A stretch of DNA of 64,000 nucleotides from Ancrocorticia sp047501485 (GTDB lineage: Bacteria > Actinomycetota > Actinomycetes > Actinomycetales > Actinomycetaceae), in contig JAZDRN010000003.1 in NCBI GenBank assembly GCA_047501485.1, positions 124,001 through 188,000 on the forward strand. The letters run 5' to 3'. The notes under the pieces were generated by a model that had not been told where the DNA came from, did not search any database, and saw only the letters and a list, made by a program, of their open reading frames with translations. Shown one piece after another: positions 27,714 to 36,684 of this stretch (the first letter of the stretch is position 1; each line of letters starts with the position of its first letter). The position numbers and the translations under genes were made by a program.

Positions 27714-29225
27714 CTAGGCGGGGGTGCCGGCTAGTTCCTCCGCGAGGAGATCGCGCGGTTTGGAGAGCCGGCCTCGGCGGGCGACGACGCCGTACGAGGC
27801 CACGAGCACGAGGAAGTAGGGGAGCCCGGCATACCAGACCACGGGAAGGATCCAATACATGGCGATGAAGATCGCAACGGAAGCCAGCACGACGAGCCAG
27901 TTGACATAGGGGGCGCCCCACAGATGGTGCTTCGTCACGGGGAGTCCGGCCGCGTGCCGCTTTTTCCGGAACACCACGTGCGTGATCATCACGATGATCC
28001 ATGTGGCGAGCACACCCGCCGTGGCGCAGCCGTAGAGCGACATGAACGCCTTGTCGGGGCTTACGAGTGAAAGCACCGAGGCGATGACCATCCCCAGGGT
28101 GGCGATGGCGACGGCGCCGCGTGGCGCGCCGCTCGACGAGGTGCGGGAGGCCCAGCGCGGTGCCATGCCGTCGAGTGCCAGCGAATGAACCATCCGGCTC
28201 GAGGAATACAGGCAGCCGTTGGCGGCGGACAGCGCGGCCACGAGGAGGACGGCGTTCATGATGTGCGCGCCTGCGGGAATGCCTGTCATGTCGAGGACCT
28301 TGACGAATGGGGATTCCTGCACGGTTCCGTGGGAGGAGGCGGTGACCGTCCACGGTTGCAGCGCGAGAACCACGAAGATGGCCAGAACATAGAAGATGAG
28401 CAGGCGCCAGATCATGTTGCGGGCCGCGCGCGGGACGTCGCGCTCGGGGTGCTCCGACTCTGCGGCGCCGACCGATACGTTCTCGATACCGCCGAAGGAG
28501 AAAACCGCCATGCAGGCCGCAGCCAGGATTCCGGTGAGTCCCATCGGGGCGAAACCTCCGTGGGCCGTGAGGTTACTGAGTCCCGTAGCTGGGCGATCTG
28601 GAAGGCCGAAGATGATGAGAACGGCGCCGAGGATGATGAAGACGGTGATCGCCGTCACCTTGATCATGGAGAACCAGTACTCACTGGAGCCGTAGAGGCG
28701 GACCGTGGCGAGGTTGAGCGCCACGATGAGCAGCGAACACAGGATGGTCCCCAGACCTAGGGAGAGGTCCGGTATCCAGAAGTGGAGATAGGTCGCTGCG
28801 GCGGTGACCTCCGCCCCCACGGCGATGAGCATCATGACGGCGAAGTTCCAGCGCGTTACGTACCCGCCGAATCTCCCCAGATACGAGGCGGCAACGGCTC
28901 CATGCCCGCCCGGGACGGGGTGGACGGTCACCATCTCCGCGAGGGCCCACACCACGGAGAGCGCCAGTAGGCCCGCAAGGGAATAAGAGATGATCGTGGC
29001 GGGACCACCGAGGGCGATAGTCGAACCCGACCCCAGGAACAGGCCGGTTCCCAGCGCGCCCGACAGGCCGATCATGGAGATCTGCGCCGAGGTCAGTCTG
29101 CGCGAGAGCGCTGTATGGCCGGATTGCCCCGCCACTGCGTGCTGGTTGTCCCGCTCCCGCCCTCTCTCCTCGGTTGAGGTGTCCCCCGGCGAGAGGGAAG
29201 AATTTCCGGACGTTGATACAGTCAT
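27714..29225 (-). CDS. Amino-acid permease (APC superfamily, AAT family)
   Basis: A 503-residue transporter with twelve hydrophobic segments after a polar Ser/Glu-rich N-terminus of about 45 residues. The first helix carries the substrate loop motif GLSGALGTGLFLGSG, and GGPATIISYSLAG follows. FSFGGIENVSVGAAESEHPERDVPRA before helix 7 is typical of the AAT (AnsP/GabP/AroP-like) family. It imports an amino acid by proton symport; which one cannot be told. ATG 29225 with a GAAGAG site is preferred over the in-frame ATG 29282. Confidence 0.87.
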   Translation of the reverse strand: MTVSTSGNSSLSPGDTSTEERGRERDNQHAVAGQSGHTALSRRLTSAQISMIGLSGALGTGLFLGSGSTIALGGPATIISYSLAGLLALSVVWALAEMVTVHPVPGGHGAVAASYLGRFGGYVTRWNFAVMMLIAVGAEVTAAATYLHFWIPDLSLGLGTILCSLLIVALNLATVRLYGSSEYWFSMIKVTAITVFIILGAVLIIFGLPDRPATGLSNLTAHGGFAPMGLTGILAAACMAVFSFGGIENVSVGAAESEHPERDVPRAARNMIWRLLIFYVLAIFVVLALQPWTVTASSHGTVQESPFVKVLDMTGIPAGAHIMNAVLLVAALSAANGCLYSSSRMVHSLALDGMAPRWASRTSSSGAPRGAVAIATLGMVIASVLSLVSPDKAFMSLYGCATAGVLATWIIVMITHVVFRKKRHAAGLPVTKHHLWGAPYVNWLVVLASVAIFIAMYWILPVVWYAGLPYFLVLVASYGVVARRGRLSKPRDLLAEELAGTPA

Positions 29226-29405
29226 CTCTTCGATTCCAAGAACCGTTGCACCGGTGCCTGGCGTGCCCGGAACGGTTCCCATTGACGGTTTTCAGTACGT
29301 GTTCCAGCCTACTAGCCGTCATCTAGGACCTTTAGCGTGGCGTCGGCCGTGAACCGCTACGAAGTGGCAGTATTGCAGGGTTCGAGCGCCGCCGAGGTAA
29401 GCTCG

Positions 29406-29750
29406 TCACAGCTCCTGGAGTGTGAGCACCGGGATGACGTGGTATGCCGGTTCCTCATAGGGGTGGGCGGCGATGGCGGCTTGGACGATCTGGCGTGCCC
29501 GTTTGCGTGGAGCCACGACCTCGATGCGCTCCTCTTCCACCTCTTCCGGTGTGCCGACCGCACCGATCGTGGGGGAGGCCCCATCCAGAGGGGTGAACCG
29601 CCCCGTGCCCGTCGTAGACCAGCTGCAGCCGCGATAATCCCCGATGTGCCCGGCGCCGACTTCGTCCAGAGCTCTCCGGATCGCGTCCGCGGCCTGCGTC
29701 GGCGCATATATGACGACGACGACCAGTTCTTCCGTCCGGTTCTTGCCCAC
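29406..29750 (-). CDS. YqfO/NIF3-insert-like domain protein
   Basis: A 114-residue protein matching the PII-like insert domain of YqfO/NIF3 proteins: GAGHIGDYRGCSWSTTGTGR, FTPLDGASPTIGAVG, VEEERIEVVAPRK and the closing AAIAAHPYEEPAYHVIPV. Here it stands alone without the flanking NIF3 metal-binding halves. The function of such stand-alone forms is unclear. The likely start is GTG 29750 behind GGGAGG; an open frame continues upstream to 29891 but has no better site. It is isolated, with tRNA-Arg upstream. Confidence 0.75.
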   Translation of the reverse strand: MGKNRTEELVVVVIYAPTQAADAIRRALDEVGAGHIGDYRGCSWSTTGTGRFTPLDGASPTIGAVGTPEEVEEERIEVVAPRKRARQIVQAAIAAHPYEEPAYHVIPVLTLQEL

Positions 29751-29956
29751 CGTACCTCCCCGTGCCGTTTGGGTGCTTATCCGAGTTGGGCCGTCATGCG
29801 TGGCCGGAGACCCGGTGTGCATAAAACCGGGGATTCGGCACTGACGCGGCCCTACGACCCTAACCGAGCCCGATTTGCCGGAGTTATGCACGAGAAGGGT
29901 AGCTCGGACAAAGAAAAACTCCCCGCCTGGAGCAAATCACTGACGAGGAGCCTCTG

Positions 29957-30029
29957 CGCGCTCGAAGGGACTCGAACCCCCAACCTTCTGATCCGTAGTC
30001 AGATGCTCTATCCATTGAGCTACGAGCGC
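29957..30029 (-). tRNA. tRNA-Arg (anticodon ACG)
   Basis: A 73-nt cloverleaf on the minus strand. Acceptor arms GCGCTCG and CGAGCGC, anticodon stem TCTGA/TCAGA with loop CTACGGA (anticodon ACG, wobble A presumably edited to inosine by TadA, encoded at 56193), and T-arm loop GTTCGAG. CCA is not encoded. Confidence 0.95.
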
Positions 30030-30301
30030 ATATCCCGTTCTTGGGACGCATATAAGCTTACATCGGTTTGTAGGACCCGGCAAAACGGTTGGCAATGGCC
30101 CCCGTCACAGCAGTTTCGCCCCGGCTTGCCTAGCGGAGCAAAACCTCTGGTATTTCCCGGTTTTTCGGGGATGCGGGCGGCTCCTGATGGCTGGAGTGGA
30201 GAGCGGGGACACATTCGGTCGTCTCACCGCCGATGCAGTGTGCACCACATACATTCCCTATTTAGAGAATTTCTTTAATATAAATGAGGAGAAAACGTAG
30301 A

Positions 30302-30303
30302 CT
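30302..30303 (+). promoter_or_regulatory. -10 box TAGACT region, leaderless start of DUF1684 gene
   Basis: TAGACT (30298-30303) is followed by seven bases and ATG 30311. The upstream GAGGAG is too far from this ATG to act as its ribosome site. Confidence 0.45.
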
Positions 30304-30310
30304 GTTTCTT

Positions 30311-31147
30311 ATGACTGAAGAGAACAATGACGTCGCCTCGTGGCGTGAGTGGCACGAGCTGCGCAACCGGGAACTAGCGGCTGAGCACGGTTGGCTCACT
30401 CCCATTTCCTTCACGTGGCTCTCCGAGGAGAGATCGTGGCTCGGTGATTTCCCGGGTAGCTGGTACACCAATCATGGTGTCGCGGTGGCCTCTTTCGCGC
30501 GCGGTTCCTCCGGTGCGAACGGCTCGGTCACGGTGACCCAGAATGGCGTCGATTTCATGGGGGAGGCCGTCTTCGAGATTCCCAACGGCGAATCCGAGAC
30601 CTCTCTAGCCGCGGGAACGCGCGTCGCCGAGGTCGCGCGCCGCGGCGGTCGGTACTGCGTGCGGGTCCGCGACTCGATCGCTCCGGCTCGCCTGCGGTTC
30701 GCCGGCGTGCCCATCTTCGACTACGATCCTGCCGCCGTTGTCCCGGCCACCTTCACGGCATACGAGGAGCCCCGGGTGGTGGACATCGAGACCGCACGTA
30801 AAGGGGTGGCCAGTAAGGCTACCCTCGTGGGTGAGGTGTCTTTCGAATACGAGGGCGTCTCCTGCACATTGGCGGTCTCCGGCAGTGAACCCGAGGAGCT
30901 CACCGCGATCTTCTACGATCAGACGAATGGGGAGGAGACCGCGGATTGGCGTTTCGTCTCCTTCGCCGGCCCGCGTTCGGACCGGAGCAAAGAGGGCGTC
31001 GCGATCGACTTCAATCGCGCTGCTAATTTTCCCGCAGCCTTCACGCCGTTCGGAACTTGCCCGAAGCCCGTGGCGGGTAATGAGCTCGCTGTCGCTGTTC
31101 GAGCGGGCGAGAAGCGGCCAGCCCCGTGGATCAACCCGCACGCATAG
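30311..31147 (+). CDS. DUF1684 domain protein
   Basis: A 278-residue soluble protein with the DUF1684 layout: an N-terminal WREWHELRNRELAAEHGWLT stretch and FTWLSEERSWLGDFPGSWY, a beta-rich middle, and the conserved end with AIDFNRAANFPAAFTPFGTCPKPVAGN. The family is widespread but without a proven reaction. ATG 30311 is chosen over ATG 30284 because TAGACT precedes it by 7 nt. It is a single-gene unit closed by a strong terminator. Confidence 0.82.
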   Translation: MTEENNDVASWREWHELRNRELAAEHGWLTPISFTWLSEERSWLGDFPGSWYTNHGVAVASFARGSSGANGSVTVTQNGVDFMGEAVFEIPNGESETSLAAGTRVAEVARRGGRYCVRVRDSIAPARLRFAGVPIFDYDPAAVVPATFTAYEEPRVVDIETARKGVASKATLVGEVSFEYEGVSCTLAVSGSEPEELTAIFYDQTNGEETADWRFVSFAGPRSDRSKEGVAIDFNRAANFPAAFTPFGTCPKPVAGNELAVAVRAGEKRPAPWINPHA

Positions 31148-31154
31148 ACGTATG

Positions 31155-31199
31155 AAACAGGTCCGCACGCTGGCAAAACGCCAGCGTGCCGACCTGTTT
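31155..31199. terminator. Terminator after DUF1684 gene
   Basis: Arms aaacaggtccgcacgctggc and gccagcgtgccgacctgttt (20 bp, one mismatch) around a 5-nt loop. Confidence 0.7.
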
Positions 31200-31345
31200 A
31201 GGTAGGCGCGGCCACGAGATCAAACGTTTGTGCGCGAGGTCGGTGTGCTAGCACTGCAATTCATGCACAAACCCTTGACCTCGCGCGCCGGGCAGGCGCT
31301 GTCGCGCTGTCGGGCGGCAGCAGCGGCCCGCCGCCTCTCTCCCCG

Positions 31346-33073
31346 CTAACCGCGGGGTTTCCACAGTTCCTGATACAGGTCGGAGGAACTGGAATTGAAG
31401 ACGTTTGCGGCTTCGTCGTAGTTGAGATCGAGGATGGTTCCCTTCCCAGCGACCTCCTCCTCGGAGGCCTGGAAGGAGACGCCGATACCGGCGCGATGAT
31501 CCTCGATCTGGTAACCGAGCAGTTCCAGGATGGTGGGGTACATGTCGGTGTGGAATCCGGAGTCTCGCGCGAACTCGACGTCGTCGGGCGTCCAGATGCG
31601 ATTGTAGAGGGGCTGGCGCTGCTGCTCCGTCTGGGACATGTCCTTCTTGAAGTCGGCGATCGGCGACGGCGTGAACAACAGGTGATCGGCCATGAGCACG
31701 ACCACGGTATCCTCCAGTATCCCCTCGTCCTCCATGTAATCGACGAAATCGGCCACGATATCGGCCTGGCAACGTATGGTCGCGCGTTCGATGTCATCCT
31801 CGGTGCCCTCGCAGTAGCCGAAGTCCTTGATCGGGGCGTGGTTGTCGAGGGTGATTGCGGAGAACGTGAACGGCTGGCCTGCATCGTGCAGGATCTTGAC
31901 CTGGTCCTTGGCATGTTCGAAGAGCCGACGGTCGGATAGCCCCCAGTCGGATACCTCGGTCTCGCCGTTGTCGGTCCAGTAGGTACGTCCGTAGACGGTG
32001 TCGAACCCGTGGCTGTTGAGGAACAGCCCCTTGCCTGCGAAAGCGGTGGAAGCACCGCCCATGTAGACGTTGTTGTAACCATCCTGCTTCAGGATGTCCC
32101 CGAGGCACACGGTCGAGTGCATGAAGGATCCTTTGCCGGCGGCGATGTCATTGACGATGCCGGGTTCCTCGTCCGTCATGATCATGCCATCGGCAGGCTT
32201 GGGAGGAATTCCGCACTGGGTGCTGACGATTCCAGCGATGGTGTATCCGTAGTAGGGGCTTATCTCAAGGTTGTCGATGCTCTCCCATCCGGCGGTGGCT
32301 TCATCGAGCGACTCCACGAGGTTCTCGCCCATCACGTCCTCCTGCGAGAAGGCGTCGTCCATGGATTCGAGATAGATGACCACGAGATTCTTGGGGTCTT
32401 CGGGCCTGGACTCAATCGCTGGCGAAACATAGTAGTTCGCCAGGCTCTCGTTCGTGAGAATGCCTCGAATGTAGGTCGGCAAGCTGATCGTCGAAGAGAA
32501 ATGGGTGGCCCCGGCGATGAAAAGCGCCAGCGCGAGGACCGCGGAGAGCCACGGACGGTAGCGATTGAAGCCGCTATTGGGTGAGCGTTCACGGATCTTG
32601 TGCACCGCGACGTAGTAGAAGATCGCCAGCGCTATCAGGATCAAGAGGGGAATGATGACGGCTTCGATGATGAACGAGCGAATCATCGCGGGATCGCCGT
32701 CGGCTCCCTCTTCTCCGCCGCCCTTCGGGATATTCGCGAACAGCTGGTTCACGTTGATGGGACCGAATGTCCTTAGAATCCAGAAGGACGAGGCGAGCAG
32801 AATGGCACCGAGGGTCGCGAGCAGAATGCCGAGAATCTTGCCCAGAACACCGAGAACGCGGCGAGCGGTGCCCCGTTTGGGCGCCGCGGACTCAGCCGCC
32901 TCGTGGGAGGCTGCGGTCTCCGCATCGGTGTGGTGGGGCGAACGTGCGGTGGGTGTTCCGGCGCTGTCGCTATCCGCGTGGTGGGCGCCGGAAGAGCGGG
33001 CAGCTCCGCCGTCGCCCTCGAAATCGGGGGAGGAACCCCCTCCGTTCTGATCCGCTGAAGATGATCGTGACAA
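31346..33073 (-). CDS. LTA-synthase-family sulfatase-fold membrane protein
   Basis: A 575-residue protein. A polar Ser/Gly/Ala-rich cytoplasmic N-terminus (about 1-75) is followed by membrane helices (about 76-102, 130-155, 178-200), then an extracytoplasmic alkaline-phosphatase-like domain (about 225-570). Family landmarks: NLVVIYLESMDDAF (metal-binding Glu), STQCGIP (the Thr position of the catalytic nucleophile), GGASTAFAGKG, FGYCEG and VVVLMADHLLF. LtaS-like enzymes transfer glycerol-phosphate from phosphatidylglycerol; a related phospho-transfer to envelope glycans is equally possible. The start appears to be TTG 33073 with a GGAGAG site just upstream. A 458-bp gap lies before it. Confidence 0.83.
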   Translation of the reverse strand: MSRSSSADQNGGGSSPDFEGDGGAARSSGAHHADSDSAGTPTARSPHHTDAETAASHEAAESAAPKRGTARRVLGVLGKILGILLATLGAILLASSFWILRTFGPINVNQLFANIPKGGGEEGADGDPAMIRSFIIEAVIIPLLILIALAIFYYVAVHKIRERSPNSGFNRYRPWLSAVLALALFIAGATHFSSTISLPTYIRGILTNESLANYYVSPAIESRPEDPKNLVVIYLESMDDAFSQEDVMGENLVESLDEATAGWESIDNLEISPYYGYTIAGIVSTQCGIPPKPADGMIMTDEEPGIVNDIAAGKGSFMHSTVCLGDILKQDGYNNVYMGGASTAFAGKGLFLNSHGFDTVYGRTYWTDNGETEVSDWGLSDRRLFEHAKDQVKILHDAGQPFTFSAITLDNHAPIKDFGYCEGTEDDIERATIRCQADIVADFVDYMEDEGILEDTVVVLMADHLLFTPSPIADFKKDMSQTEQQRQPLYNRIWTPDDVEFARDSGFHTDMYPTILELLGYQIEDHRAGIGVSFQASEEEVAGKGTILDLNYDEAANVFNSSSSDLYQELWKPRG

Positions 33074-33532
33074 CGTCTCTCCGTTCTATCCCGCCAGAGG
33101 AAGGGTGCTTGGACAGGTCCGCCTGGTGTATTCACTGGACCTGCGCGTGGCCGTACAGATCCGTCGAAAGCCACGGATTCTGTCTACTGGGCCAATAGTT
33201 TAACGCGAATGAAACGCGGCGTGAATTGCCCCGCGCCAACGAGTGCAATACCACAGCGGGTTCCCGCGGATCGAGATGAGTTGCGTGCCAGGGGTCGCGA
33301 TGAGCGTGGTGCCCCGCCGTCAACGAGACAAGTCTGACCAGATAGCTGCTTTCCGAGCTCACTGGCCGATGGAAAGGGCGATGAGTCATGCGGACGCCGG
33401 GAAGAAGATGGGGGAGTGCGGCGCCCGCCCGTCTCGCCTCATGCGTCTGCGTGCCAGGGCCGGGCGGGGCCGCCTACCGCAGCAGAGACAGTGAAACCCC
33501 AGTATCTTGGTGAGATACCGGGGTTTCGCTAG
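33074..33532. other. Intergenic between sulfatase gene and tRNA-Ser
   Basis: No gene is supported. It holds the promoter region of the sulfatase gene (not resolvable) and the tRNA terminator hairpin at its right end. Confidence 0.5.
33493..33527 (-). terminator. Terminator of tRNA-Ser(GCU)
   Basis: Arms gaaaccccagtatct and agataccggggtttc (15 bp, one mismatch), starting 6 nt past the tRNA 3' end on the minus strand. Confidence 0.65.
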
Positions 33533-33623
33533 CGGAGACGGAGGGATTTGAACCCTCGAGGGACCTTTCGACCCCTACCTTCTTAGCAGGAAGGCGCACT
33601 CGACCTGACTATGCGACGTCTCC
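33533..33623 (-). tRNA. tRNA-Ser (anticodon GCU)
   Basis: A 91-nt tRNA with the long variable arm of the serine class. Acceptor arms GGAGACG and CGTCTCC, anticodon stem CTTCC/GGAAG-type with loop CTGCTAA (anticodon GCT), T-loop GGTTCAAAT. CCA is not encoded. Confidence 0.95.
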
Positions 33624-33740
33624 GAGCACCACTACTCTACCGGCCACGCAAGGCAGTTTCCAATTGAGTGACATAGTGAGGAAAGCTACCCCGGAAACAA
33701 GACGGAGGCCGGTGGCGCCTTGGCGTGAGCGAAAGCGCTC

Positions 33741-33933
33741 GCGGAAGGTATTCGCCACCGTTGCGGAAGGTATTCGCCACCGTGGTGTCTGCGACCTTTC
33801 CTGGTGCGGACACCTCAAAGACAAGCCTTTGGGCGTCCTTACTGCGGAAGGTGTTCGCCACCGTGGTGTCTGCGACCTTTCCTGGTGCGGACGCCTCAAA
33901 GACAAGCCTTTGGGTGTCCTTACTGCGGAAGGT
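33741..33933. repeat. 81-bp tandem repeats carrying the tRNA-Ser 3' end
   Basis: Two full 81-bp units (33763-33843 and 33844-33924) differ at only a few bases. A 22-bp partial unit (33741-33762) lies to their left, and the tRNA-Ser(UGA) end begins at 33925. Each unit begins on the plus strand with gcggaaggt, which on the minus strand is the last part of the tRNA (ACCTTCCGC). Each also holds a small hairpin, caaag/ctttg, that could be the tRNA terminator. The array therefore looks like amplified copies of the tRNA 3' end plus its downstream flank. Confidence 0.85.
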
Positions 33934-34013
33934 AAGGGATTCGAACCCTTGGTACGGGGTTACCGTACAACGGTTTTCAAGACCGTCACATTCGGCCGCT
34001 CTGTCAACCTTCC
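33926..34013 (-). tRNA. tRNA-Ser (anticodon UGA)
   Basis: An 88-nt serine-class tRNA. Acceptor arms GGAAGGT and ACCTTCC, anticodon loop CTTGAAA (anticodon TGA) on stem ACGGT/ACCGT, a long variable arm, and T-loop GGTTCGAAT. CCA is not encoded. Its 3' flank is the tandem repeat array. Confidence 0.95.
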
Positions 34014-34149
34014 TTCGATTCTCGCCCAGCGAGGATCGTGATGATTCTAGCTTAGAGGCCCGTGAGCAGGGGACCCAAATGGTGGGTGCTCAACCACACC
34101 CGTTTGTGTTGTATCTCAACCTCGTCTGTTCGTGGCGCGGGGCGGCCCG

Positions 34150-35058
34150 CTAGAGCAAGGCCTCCAGCACATCGGCCAGGCCATCCTCATGGACGGACCT
34201 CGTGCTCGCGCTTGCCGCGTCGACGACGTATCCCGGTGCGCCTTCCATCGCGATGCCGCAGGCCGCCCAGCGCATCATCTCCAGGTCGTTGCCACCGTCG
34301 CCTACAGCGACGGTGGCCTTCGGCGAGATGCCCAATGAATCCCGCAGTGCATCCAATGCGGAGGCCTTGGAGATGCCCTGGGGTGAGACATCCAGCCAGG
34401 CAGTCCAACCCACCGCGTATTCGACACCCTTCATGCCCATGGAGTCGACGACCTCCAGAAGCTCCTGCGAGGACATGCCGAGGACGCGAACGGTCAGACG
34501 GGTGGCCTCGGCGACTCCCAGCTGGTCGACGGGCAGGACGATACTGGGACCGGAGAGTTCCCCCGGCGGGAACTGCTGGGACACGCGGCGCGGTCCGTCC
34601 AGCTCTTCCACCGCCAGCAACGCCTCCGGCACAGCGGCATGCATCATCGCGATCTCGGGACGGGGATCGAAGGTGCGGTAGTTGAGGATGCGGAAGGGGA
34701 CTCCGACGTCGAGCGTGCGGAGTTTGGAACGCGGCTCGATGATGGGATGCCCGGCGATGGCATCCGACGGAAGGAACGTACGCCCGAGACCCAGGGTGAT
34801 CGCGCCGTTCGAGCACACGGCGACGCCCTCGCGAAGGCCGATCTGCTCGAGGGCGAGCTGGGTGCCATGTATGCCGCGCCCGGTGGCCAGCATGAGCTGC
34901 GTGCCCGCCGCGACATGGGCATGTATCGCGCGTTCGACTCGTTCGGACAGGGAACCGTCATGACCGAGCACGGTGCCGTCGATGTCGAGCGCGATCATCA
35001 GATCTTCGCCTGCGGAAGGCAGCTCGGCATCGGCCATCGCGGTAGTTAGGTCGTTCAT
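34150..35058 (-). CDS. Cof-type HAD-superfamily phosphatase
   Basis: A 302-residue HAD hydrolase. Motif I is ALDIDGTVLGHDG (nucleophile about D24), motif II LATGRGIHG, motif III Lys in GISKASALDAL, motif IV VAVGDGGNDLEMM. A C2-type cap lies between (about 100-220). The substrate is unknown; members act on sugar or nucleotide phosphates. ATG 35058 has a GAAAGGATC site. It lies downstream of serS with the serS terminator between them, so it is probably transcribed separately. It is a distant paralogue of the gene at 742. Confidence 0.85.
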   Translation of the reverse strand: MNDLTTAMADAELPSAGEDLMIALDIDGTVLGHDGSLSERVERAIHAHVAAGTQLMLATGRGIHGTQLALEQIGLREGVAVCSNGAITLGLGRTFLPSDAIAGHPIIEPRSKLRTLDVGVPFRILNYRTFDPRPEIAMMHAAVPEALLAVEELDGPRRVSQQFPPGELSGPSIVLPVDQLGVAEATRLTVRVLGMSSQELLEVVDSMGMKGVEYAVGWTAWLDVSPQGISKASALDALRDSLGISPKATVAVGDGGNDLEMMRWAACGIAMEGAPGYVVDAASASTRSVHEDGLADVLEALL

Positions 35059-35217
35059 GTGATCCTTTCCGACGTGTCCGTACGCGGGTTGGTCCGAGGC
35101 GCGACTCCGAGTTCTTGGACCGGCCGCGTAGGGGATGCCCGCCCCGTCCGCGGGCAGGCGCGGTTGGAAACGGACACACAATATAAGAGTCTGTCAGAAA
35201 AGCTTGGCGGACAAAAA

Positions 35218-35249
35218 GGCCCCGAACCGGAATTCTCCGATTCGGGGCC
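35218..35249 (-). terminator. Rho-independent terminator of serS
   Basis: Arms ggccccgaaccgga and tccgattcggggcc (14 bp, one mismatch) with a 4-nt loop; on the minus strand a TTTTT run follows directly. Confidence 0.8.
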
Positions 35250-35255
35250 CGCCCG

Positions 35256-36527
35256 TCAGGAGATGGGATCGAAATGATCCTTGCCGCCCAGGTAGGGGCG
35301 GAGGGCCTCAGGAATGTAGATGGAACCGTCCACCTGCTGGTAGTTCTCCAGCATCGCCACCAGCCAGCGGGTCGTGGCCAGCGTGCCGTTCAGGGTGGCG
35401 GCTGGAACGTTCTCTCCCTCGAAACGCTCGCGGATATTCAAGCGGCGTGCCTGATACGTGGTGCAGTTCGAGGTGGAGGTGACCTCCATGAAACGATTCT
35501 GTGTGGGCAGCCATGCCTCGCAGTCGAACTTCTGCGCGGCGGAGGAACCCAGATCCCCGGCGGCGGTGTTGATCACGCGGTAGGGGAGTTCCACCTTCTT
35601 GAGCATCTGCTCCTCGAGATTCAGGAGGCGCTGGTGCTCCACCATCGAATCCTCGACGCGGCAGTAGACGAACATCTCCACCTTGTTGAACTGGTGCACG
35701 CGGATGATGCCGCGGGTGTCCTTGCCATAGGATCCTGCCTCACGACGATAGCAGGAGGACCAGCCGGCGTAGCGGATCGGGCCCTTCGAGAGGTCCAAGA
35801 TCTCGTCCTTGTGGTAACCCGCCAGAGCGACCTCCGAGGTGCCGACCAGGTACTGGTCATCGGCCGGTAGATAGTAGATCTCGTCGGAGTGCGCTCCGAG
35901 GAAGCCGGTGCCGGCCATGATGTCCGGGTTCACGAGGGTCGGCGTGATCATCAGCGTGAAGCCGTTGTCCTGTGCCACATCCGCGGCCATCGTGAGCAGG
36001 GCGAGTTCCAGGCGGGCGCCGATACCCTTGAGGTAATAGAAGCGGGAGCCGGACACCTTCGTCCCCCGCGCCATGTCGAGGGCTCCGAGCCCCTCTGCAA
36101 CGTCGAGGTGATCCTTGGGTTCGAACCCGTCGGCCGCGAAGTCACGGATCTCGCCCACATGGCGCATCACCTGGTAATCGTCCTCGCCACCGGCGGGAAC
36201 GTTCGGCAGCACAAGGTTCTGGATAGCCAGATTGGCCTCCGTGTAGGCGGCGTCGGCCGCCTTGGCCTCCGCTTCCAGGGTGTTGACCTCGTTGGACATC
36301 TCCTTCGCACGCGAAAGGATAGCGGGGCGCTCCTCGGGGGATGCCTTTCCGATCGATCGAGAGAGTTCCTTCTGCGAAGCACGGGCGCTTTCAAACGCCT
36401 GCAGGGCTTCGCGACGGGCATCGTCGGCGGCAAGGAGCGCATCCACTGTGGACTCGTCGTTACCGCGGCGGCGCTGCGATTCGCGTACAGCATCGGGGTT
36501 CTCGCGTGCAAAACGGATATCGATCAT
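35256..36527 (-). CDS. serS: Seryl-tRNA synthetase
   Basis: A 423-residue class II synthetase that charges tRNA-Ser with serine; three of its tRNA substrates are in this window. The N-terminal coiled-coil arm (about 25-100) contacts the long variable arm of tRNA-Ser. Class II motif 2 appears as SSCYRREAGSYGKDTRGIIR and RVHQFNKVEMF, and motif 3 as NGTLATTRWLVAMLENYQ. Serine-binding TSNCTTYQARR lies between them. The ATG is 6 nt after TATCCT with no ribosome site, which suggests a leaderless mRNA. A T-tract terminator follows. Confidence 0.97.
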   Translation of the reverse strand: MIDIRFARENPDAVRESQRRRGNDESTVDALLAADDARREALQAFESARASQKELSRSIGKASPEERPAILSRAKEMSNEVNTLEAEAKAADAAYTEANLAIQNLVLPNVPAGGEDDYQVMRHVGEIRDFAADGFEPKDHLDVAEGLGALDMARGTKVSGSRFYYLKGIGARLELALLTMAADVAQDNGFTLMITPTLVNPDIMAGTGFLGAHSDEIYYLPADDQYLVGTSEVALAGYHKDEILDLSKGPIRYAGWSSCYRREAGSYGKDTRGIIRVHQFNKVEMFVYCRVEDSMVEHQRLLNLEEQMLKKVELPYRVINTAAGDLGSSAAQKFDCEAWLPTQNRFMEVTSTSNCTTYQARRLNIRERFEGENVPAATLNGTLATTRWLVAMLENYQQVDGSIYIPEALRPYLGGKDHFDPIS

Positions 36528-36533
36528 GTGTCA

Positions 36534-36539
36534 AGGATA
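36534..36539 (-). promoter_or_regulatory. -10 box TATCCT, leaderless start of serS
   Basis: On the minus strand TATCCT, six bases, then ATG. Confidence 0.55.
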
Positions 36540-36672
36540 CGGGGCAGAGTAGGGGAACTGACAATGGAGCGAGGAATCTCGCGGGTTACGTGCGGGTTAC
36601 GTGCCGCCCAGCGAAAATGAGCGATGCCCCACCGAGGGGACCGCTTCCGCCACTGCGCGCCGTTTTCGCGGA

Positions 36673-36678
36673 TAAGCT
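36673..36678 (+). promoter_or_regulatory. -10 box TAAGCT, leaderless start of lipid kinase gene
   Basis: TAAGCT, six bases, then ATG 36685; no Shine-Dalgarno sequence. Confidence 0.55.
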
Positions 36679-36684
36679 TGATCC

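Noticed and set aside
33700..33930. Possible CRISPR array
   Set aside because: Units are contiguous with no unique spacers, and the repeat contains the tRNA end; no cas genes are near.
33664..34041. ORF of about 125 codons reading through the tandem repeats and tRNA-Ser
   Set aside because: It overlaps a clear tRNA gene and arises from the 81-bp repeat (81 is divisible by three), so it stays open by chance.
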